Of a stretch of DNA of 64,000 nucleotides, positions 57,500 to 64,000 are shown one piece after another. The notes below the pieces were generated by a model, which saw nothing but the letters and a program-made list of their open reading frames with translations, was not told the origin of the DNA and did not search any database. Location of the stretch: assembly GCA_010909165.1 (NCBI GenBank), contig MU008163.1, forward strand, positions 1 to 64,000. The letters are read 5' to 3'. The stretch is from Anthoceros angustus (taxonomy: Eukaryota > Streptophyta > Anthocerotopsida > Anthocerotales > Anthocerotaceae). Positions within the stretch are counted from its first letter, which is position 1, and each line of letters opens with the position of its first letter. A program made the translations under genes and the position numbers.

Positions 57500-58660
57500 T
57501 TCCCATGGTTTTTCTTAGACTCCACTTCAATCCGATTCCGATTCTTCAAATTTACTCATTATTTTCTATAGTACTAAATATATTCTTGATCACATCCATT
57601 TCCACAGTTTTTCTCAGACTCTAGTTCAATCCCAGTCTTCAAATTTACTCGTTTGCACATAATTTTCAATAGTACTAGATATATTCTCTATAGTACTGGA
57701 TAAGGGTGCGGATGATCTGCAAGGTTTGTATGACAAGATGTGTCGGGTACTTCACGAAGAGATGCTCGTCACATCCTAATCATGGGATCTTACAGGAAGA
57801 AGTACACCGTCATGACACATTCGAACCCGGCATATTGTACTCGTCATATGGACACATTCAGTCGGACATATTGTACGAGTCGCATATTGGTATAGTATCT
57901 ATGGGATCTTTTGTGAAGGACATTTCTGGTCATGCATATGTACATACTCAGAATGTACTAGTCTTACAAATATACGGTAATAAATTCAGACATGTCAGAA
58001 TGTACTCGCCTTAGAATCATATGATGTTGAATTCATACGTGTCGGAACGTACTCGTCTTACAAACACATGTATAGATTAAACATTTTAGAGTGTACTTAT
58101 GTCATAGATTCAAACATTTTAAGATGCATTTCAGGCATCTCAACTTACATACTCATGGTATTGAATCTAGGCATATTCATAATGTACTAGTCATACAAAC
58201 ACGTGGTACTGCCATCTACTCATCTAGTATAGAACTAGATTAACACTTGATGAGAAAGGGGTATTGGGTTTTTCGACTACTATTTAACCATATTACTAAA
58301 ATCATGTGTATTGAGTGAACGGATTCGAAATGCAGCAACAAGTGTATAACGGAGAGAAGGGCTTGTAATTCATATTGAATGTAGATAGTAAAACAAACTA
58401 GCTTGAAAACATGGAATCAAGAGATTGGAATAATCTTCTTCCGTAGGAGAGAATGAAAAAAGAATATATTATTAGAGATAGTTAAGTAAAGATGCATGAC
58501 ACTGGAAAGCACTAGCAAAGTGAAGTGTGGGTACAAACAAGAGCATTATCGAAGAGTGGGTAGGTGTGATGCAGCAGCAACAGCAACAACTTATAGCACC
58601 ACAAGGATGAAGGGTGGCGGTACCCAGTGTTAGTGTTATTAAATTAACATAGCATGGCCG
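57500..58660. repeat. AT-rich region with degenerate gtactcgtcttacaaa repeats
   Basis: Between 57760 and 58220 the theme catgtcagaatgtactcgtc ttacaaa/catacaaacacg recurs about seven times at irregular 45-70-bp intervals. No gene recognised. The sequence to 58660 is AT-rich without features. Confidence 0.5.
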
Positions 58661-58867
58661 GCATCGGCATCGGCATGCATCACGATAATTTAAAAGATAC
58701 TAACCGACAACGAAACAGAACAAAGAAGGGTTTCCCGGTTATCGAGAAAGCGGGGCAGTCACGAGTCACCGTGCCCATGTCGCGGGCCTGAAAACATGGA
58801 GTTAAAAGAGGAAAGAGGCGACATAGGGGATATGTATGCGGATATGCCACCATGGAAAGCAAGCAAG

Positions 58868-59300
58868 CGAGGCCCAGGGCCAGGGCCAGGCTCTGGCTCT
58901 GGCCCAGGCCAGTCCGAGGTCCACGGGCGTCGGATGCCCAAAGGTTCCCCGGGGCTCTTCGCTCTTGGCTCTGCCTCTGCCTCTGCCGCTGCCTCTGGCC
59001 CCCTGCCTCTGCCTCTGCCTCTGGCCCCCTGCCCCTGCCCCTGCCTCCCGTGCCCTGTACTTGGCGCACCTCACAGCGAGAGAGGAGACCAAAGATATTC
59101 CAGGAATCGGCCTAGTTTATGCAGTAGCCCCGTGCTGCCCAGCCAACACCCATCCAGAGTGACATAGACCACGGTTGGTCGGCACTAGAGAGGGCGGGCA
59201 CATACTTCTTTTTCAATCCCTTGCACAAATTTTAACTTGTTTATGCATTTGTGCAAAATCGGGGGCGGGGCCGGGGCCGGGGCCGGGTAGGCCCGGGCAA
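58868..59300. repeat. GC-rich simple repeats
   Basis: There is a gggcca/ctggc tract at 58868-58912, an imperfect ctctgc / ccctgc hexanucleotide tract at 58970-59048 and a ggggcc tract near 59266-59290. All three or more forward and reverse open frames across this interval are compositional artefacts. Confidence 0.85.
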
Positions 59301-59305
59301 GCAAG

Positions 59306-59870
59306 TTCAATGTTGCAAGCGAGCGAGGTGGGGGGAGGAGGGCGAGTGGATAAAATGAAGGGCGAGCTCGAGCTGCCCTGCCCGTTCGGCGTTCGGGCTC
59401 TGCTTCGAGTTTTTGCAGGCATGGAGGCCTCATCCACTCACTGGCCAAGGCGGCACCTACAAGCTTCCTCTTCCAGCTGCATGGCCTCAAATGTGAGCCA
59501 GGCACAGGCCACTGGCTGGAATCTTCTCAAGCGCGCATGCGGTTGGTCAACACTTGGGACCCACGCACAGTTGCTGTTGCTTTTGGGACCTGCCGCCAAT
59601 TGTTATCATTGGAGCCAGCCCCATCCTCCATCCCACAGGCACGCGGGCGGGACGCGACTCGGGAGTTGTTTCATTAATCTCCTGTGCCTCACTTTCACAC
59701 AGGCCTGTTCATGGACAATGCTGTCACAGGTTTCTGGGAGTAACAAAACGAGCAAACTCACGCTGGATCCGATTTTCCCGGTTGCTATGGTACACTCCTC
59801 GCCCTTGCAGAGACGTTTCAAAACTTGCCTTCGCTGCATTTCCTGTGTTCGGTGGCCCCTGCTGTGGGTC
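59306..59870. other. Intergenic, no recognised gene
   Basis: A long + open frame (59175-59924) crosses this interval but contains no family motif and begins in simple repeats. It probably includes the 3' UTR of the CTP synthase gene. Confidence 0.4.
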
Positions 59871-59874
59871 GGTT

Positions 59875-62800
59875 CTATGCAAGACCGTAGTCTCGTGAGT
59901 CTGCCTTCATTTGCGCTGGCTTAGTGTAAGGTGGCTCAAAGCCCCTCTTGGGCCTCTCGGTGAAGGTCTTGGTAGCTGCATTTTGATTAGCTTCTTTGGT
60001 TCTGTTGAAGATCTTTGTCTGTTCAAGCACACCGTTCACAGAGCCCAGTTTGCCATTCCCGTGTGCTGATATGAACGACTGGAGCTGTCCTGTCGCTGCC
60101 ATGATAAGACCTGGACACGCAAAAAAGCCGTCAAGATTAGCTGAAGAAGAGGCCACACACGTTGCTGCACACTTGCTGCCGTTGTGGTCACCTAGAAAGA
60201 CAGCGGATGGTTTGTTTGGCCGGGACTTGAACTCAGGATGGAATTGTACACCAACGTAATACTCATGGACATGTCCCGGAAGTTCAAGGATCTGCCGTAC
60301 AAACAAGAAGCTCATCAAGAATGATGGAACCACAAAACGGAAAAATGGAGCGAGCACCCAACAACACCCACCTCCATCCTCTGCCCAGTTTCATCCTTCC
60401 CTACAAACCGCATACCAGCAGCTTCCAGTTCCTCTACCATAGCTGGGTTCACCTGTAAGGAGAATCACACAGCCCCATAACATATTGCACCCAGTTGCTG
60501 ATCTAGGAAGTATCAAAACGACATGGTGCCTGCCCAAAAGATTAACTTGTCATTACCTCATATCGGTGACGATGACGCTCGTCGACATATGAATCTTTGT
60601 GATACCTGTACCATGCCATGCTAACAGGTGAATTGCCATGGCCTGTATGTCATGTCACAAGTATGAGGGGTAGTCTCATCACTTACAGCTTAGCCGTGAT
60701 GCAATCTGAACTTTGGAAGTAAGTCCTCCTCGAACCAAGTCTCATGGTACCTCCCATGTGAGTCTTGGAAACCTGATTGGCAACGTGCACTACATGATTT
60801 AGGACACTTATCTACCACTTGAGAGAGACTGATGTTGCCAAAGCATGTTCAAAACTTACCTCCGGCATGAAGATAACAGCTGGGCATGAAGTGGAAGGAT
60901 CAAACTCTGCACTGTTTGCATCTTTCTGTCCTAAAACCTACACAACATATCACATTGCACCTGCGGTCATACTCTTTAAGAACATCTAGGATTCACACGC
61001 ATTTATTTCTGACAGCTTTTTTGCGTGTCCAGGTCTTATTCATTTGCTGTATCAGATTGTGGTACAGCAAACTTACGTATCGAGCATACTCCAAAACAGC
61101 TATCTGCATTCCGAGGCAAATGCCAAGATAGGGCACACCCGCTTCTCGTGCATAATTTGCTGCCAGTACCATGCCTTGGGTACCCCTGTTCCCAAACCCT
61201 CCAGGGACCAAGACACCGTGAGACTCCTGCAAGACAAATACCCGCTCAGTAACGGTGCATGGGAGCTTGACTAGCTCTCATCATCATTGTGACACCTGGC
61301 TCACCTTCAGCAATTTCCACGCAGCATGATAGGCTTCTGGATTCTGGAGCCCACAGGCAAATTGGTTAGCTCTTATACAAAGCATTCTGGGCCGTACTTG
61401 CTGCATACATCACAATGACTCCAATCTCGGCTTCATCGTACCTCCTTCTGGGTTGCATCTTCCAAGTCAGTTGCCGCGACCCATTGCACATCAAGCTTCC
61501 GTTGGCATGCAATTGATGCATGCAGCAGAGCCTGAAATAGAGAAACAGACATCAGGGGGAGGCCAATGAGAAGAAATGTGAAAACACCAGCAGCACAAAC
61601 ACTGGGAGGGATGTGGAAGATGTGCCTCAGTGGTAGTGACAAAAGAAAATGTTGCATCACCACATTTGCTTCTGAGAAAAATGTTTTGTCATCATAGGCA
61701 CCGGGCTCTAAAAATGCTACAAAAGCATTAACTCGACCACGCGTGTGCATAAAGAATATGCTTCCACGACGACATTTCAAGCAAAAAACTAAGCCGAAGA
61801 ATCACACACATGTAGATGAGTACAAGAAATTAGTTCTGCTGCATGAGGTATTTGATTGCATAGCATTTAGAAAGTCGTGGTTCAAACCTTCAACACTGAA
61901 AGGTAGGAATCTGAAAGACCGTTGTACTTCCCGACCATTGCGATCTTCACCTGCACAGGTGGATGAAGACAAGCTCATGGGAAACTACAGGACGAAATCA
62001 CAGCAGACTTGATGACAAACCACAAATAGCACTATGAAACAAACTGAGAAGCCACTTACAGATACAGTGAGTTTGTCATAAAGGTTGGCTCTGATTGCCC
62101 AATCTTGTAATTCAGGATCAGAGACAGTGCTGCACAAACGGGAATCTCATTATTTGTATTCTAGCAAGCAAGCAGGGAACCATCATCCAGCTGATCAGAG
62201 CCCATGCAAGCCAACGTGTGACGAAAAGCCAGGAGCTCACTTCAAATTCAGCTGCTTCAGTATTGATGAATGAGCTTTCTGATCCTGAAATAATTGACAG
62301 AACCTGCTCATAAGGATAGAGTTGGAAACAGCCCTGGACAACTATGGTCACTTCAGGCAAAACAATCAGACAACGGGAATGGTCAATACCCGCAACAGCA
62401 GAGGAACCTGCCAGATGTTGGAAACGTCATAGATATTGAGTATGTGTGAGGCCTGTATGGAGGACCAACAACAGCATGAACGTGTAAGATGAGGAAAGGA
62501 GAAACAATCAGCAATGTGCAACCTCCCATGGGCAATCAATACCGGGAGAGCAGAAAAGACTTTCAAGCTCAAGCCTTACTGGCACATGACAAAACTGTGA
62601 GAGCTTTTCCTTGGTAGCCTGCTCCAATTTCTGCCACCAGGAAATAAACTATAAGCTTGCCAAAAAGGCTAAAACAAATTGACAGCCAAGGGATCAGGAA
62701 CCAGGCCAATACGCACACTGGCACTCCGGCAGGCCAGCAAGTGCGGAGTCAGACCCAGAGCTCTCAGTTCTCGGACACTGTGTTGAGTAGGCTTTGTTTT

Positions 62801-64000
62801 CTACACAGGAAAAGAAAAATTGGGGGTTCAGAAACTCTAATCAGGGCAACCGCAGCATGATACAACGGCCTGCATGTTTCAAATTTAAAATACAACACCG
62901 TGCAGCAAACGGGCAGCATATCACAGATAGCTACATAAAGGACTATCTACTAACCTGCTCGCCCACCACTCCAAGAACAGGTACCAGGCTCACATGCACG
63001 AGGCAGAAGTTCTCAGTCCCTACACGCACCAACATAAGATGAACTTAAACCCGAAACACGTGTTTCCCCACAATGCAACCCTTGCACGATCCTGCACTTA
63101 CCGACACGGAACTGGAATTGTCTGAGAGCTTCTATGAAAGGCATAGATTCGATGTCACCTGCCAAGAACGTAGCCAAGATTAGGTCAGTCGCTACTCAGA
63201 CTTAACATTTGGTCGGATTCAACCAACCCCGCTAAGAAGGCAACTCTACAAGAGAGGTAGTGCATTAACCAACAGTTCCGCCCAGCTCAATGACACACAC
63301 ATCGGGTGATCCGGGTAGCCCATCAACAGAGACCCTGGCAACCCTCTCAATCCAATCCTGAATCGCATCTGTGATGTGAGGAACCACCTGCCAGGTAAAC
63401 AAGCAATTAAATTCACTAACTCTTGCTTGCCACCTGAGGGACCGTCCATTCCAATACGCAGCAACTTGCCACACGAAATATTCAATTCCAAAACCTGCAC
63501 AGTCTTCCCAAGGAAATCTCCCCGCCGCTCCTTCTCAATGACAGACTGCATCAGCGACAACTCACATGAGAACCCCAAACAACGACTAAAAAACCTTCAC
63601 GCAGCCCAAACGTAACACCATCCACCAACCTGGTAGATTTTGCCGGTCGTAATGTTGTTGTCCGCCGTCAGAGTAATATCCAGAAACCTCTCGTAATTCC
63701 CAAGGTCCAAGTCAGCCTGCCCAAACAACACACCACAATACTAATCACCCCCCTGCACACAAAAATGCACAACACAACAAAATCCTCCACCACAAAATCA
63801 CCTCTCCGCCGTCATCCAGCACGAAAACCTCCCCGTGCTCAAAAGGCGACATCGTCCCCGCATCCGTGTTCAAATACGGATCTGCCACACACACTCATAA
63901 CTTCAAATTCTGCCTCGCTACTTCCTCCACTCCCCACTCCACCACGCGCCTGAACATAAAATCACCTCACCAATCTTAATCGAAGTAACACGAAGCCCGC
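59875..64000 (-). CDS. CTP synthase (5' end beyond the window)
   Basis: CTP synthase makes CTP from UTP, ATP and glutamine. At least 20 short exons on the minus strand, with introns mostly 80-130 bp, cover nearly the whole enzyme. The first visible exon (GLRVTSIKI, 63968-64000) is cut by the window edge, so the P-loop start lies outside. Then follow [95 protein letters not shown] and [18 protein letters not shown]. The glutaminase half follows: [71 protein letters not shown] with the catalytic cysteine, and [14 protein letters not shown] with the catalytic His and Glu. The tail after SFISAHGNG is about 60 residues, ending DSRDYGLA. The exons near 62303-62332 are the least certain. Confidence 0.95.
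61615..61705. mobile_element. MITE-like element, copy 2, in a CTP synthase intron
   Basis: Shares tgtgcctcag-ggtagtgacaaaa at its left and tgtcatcataggcac at its right with 48968-49050. The left end and the reverse complement of the right end are imperfectly alike (gtgcct, then tgacaaaa). It lies in the long intron between the exons at 61889-61949 and 61441-61531, and does not touch the splice sites. Confidence 0.5.

Noticed and set aside
55899-57624. Several long + frames opposite the GLK gene and its leader
   Set aside because: Antisense or compositional frames over a GC-rich exon and CT/CCT-rich leader.
59175-59924. Open + frame of about 250 residues
   Set aside because: Begins in simple GC repeats, has no recognisable motif and no plausible exon structure.

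Overview
The window looks like nuclear DNA of a land plant. Genes are split by GT-AG introns that are mostly 70-130 bp long. Plant-typical families are present: a GOLDEN2-LIKE factor with its GCT box, early-nodulin-like phytocyanins, root-cap/LEA proteins, PPR relics and a plastid-type PDZ protein. Compact genes, very short introns and PPR debris suggest a lycophyte or bryophyte-grade plant. Selaginella is my best guess, from gene style only and unproven.

Layout. 1.2-3.3 kb: a divergent pair, pseudouridine-5'-phosphate glycosidase (-) and a Yae1/Lto1-type protein (+). 3.4-3.8 kb: a PPR relic. 4.9-9.5 kb: two phytocyanin-like genes that are segmental duplicates; the second has two domains and is broken. 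A 5S-rRNA-like SINE sits in the 3' flank of the first. 9.7-11.5 kb: an unmarked INO80 relic (-). 12.8-14.7 kb: a convergent pair, a PDZ protein (+) and a short Qc-SNARE (-). 15.0-16.7 kb: tandem repeats. 16.9-18.5 kb: root-cap gene A.

17,942-41,533 is a tandem duplication of about 11.8 kb. Each unit carries the 5' part of root-cap gene A, an unrecognised gene rich in EAR-like motifs, root-cap gene B, an LTR-like repeat and a retroelement-like block with coiled-coil ORFs and three 5S-promoter-like modules. Gene A is intact only in unit 1 and gene B only in unit 2. Divergence between the units changes sharply along their length, so misassembly must be excluded before any biological reading.

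41.5-46.6 kb is the rest of the retroelement block, a PPR relic, a 109-118 bp minisatellite and a third, diverged LTR-like copy. 46.6-51.2 kb holds only repeats and decayed sequence. 51.3-52.4 kb carries the proteasome subunit SEM1/DSS1 (+) and a COMMD6-like gene (-). 54.1-56.6 kb is the GLK gene (-). 57.5-59.8 kb is low-complexity DNA. 59.9-64.0 kb is CTP synthase (-), whose 5' end lies beyond the window.

The intact genes are unrelated housekeeping or developmental genes; I see no operon-like or cluster logic. I did not find a clear new biological system. The most unusual signal is the recurrence of 5S rRNA internal-promoter-like sequence in three different repeat contexts.
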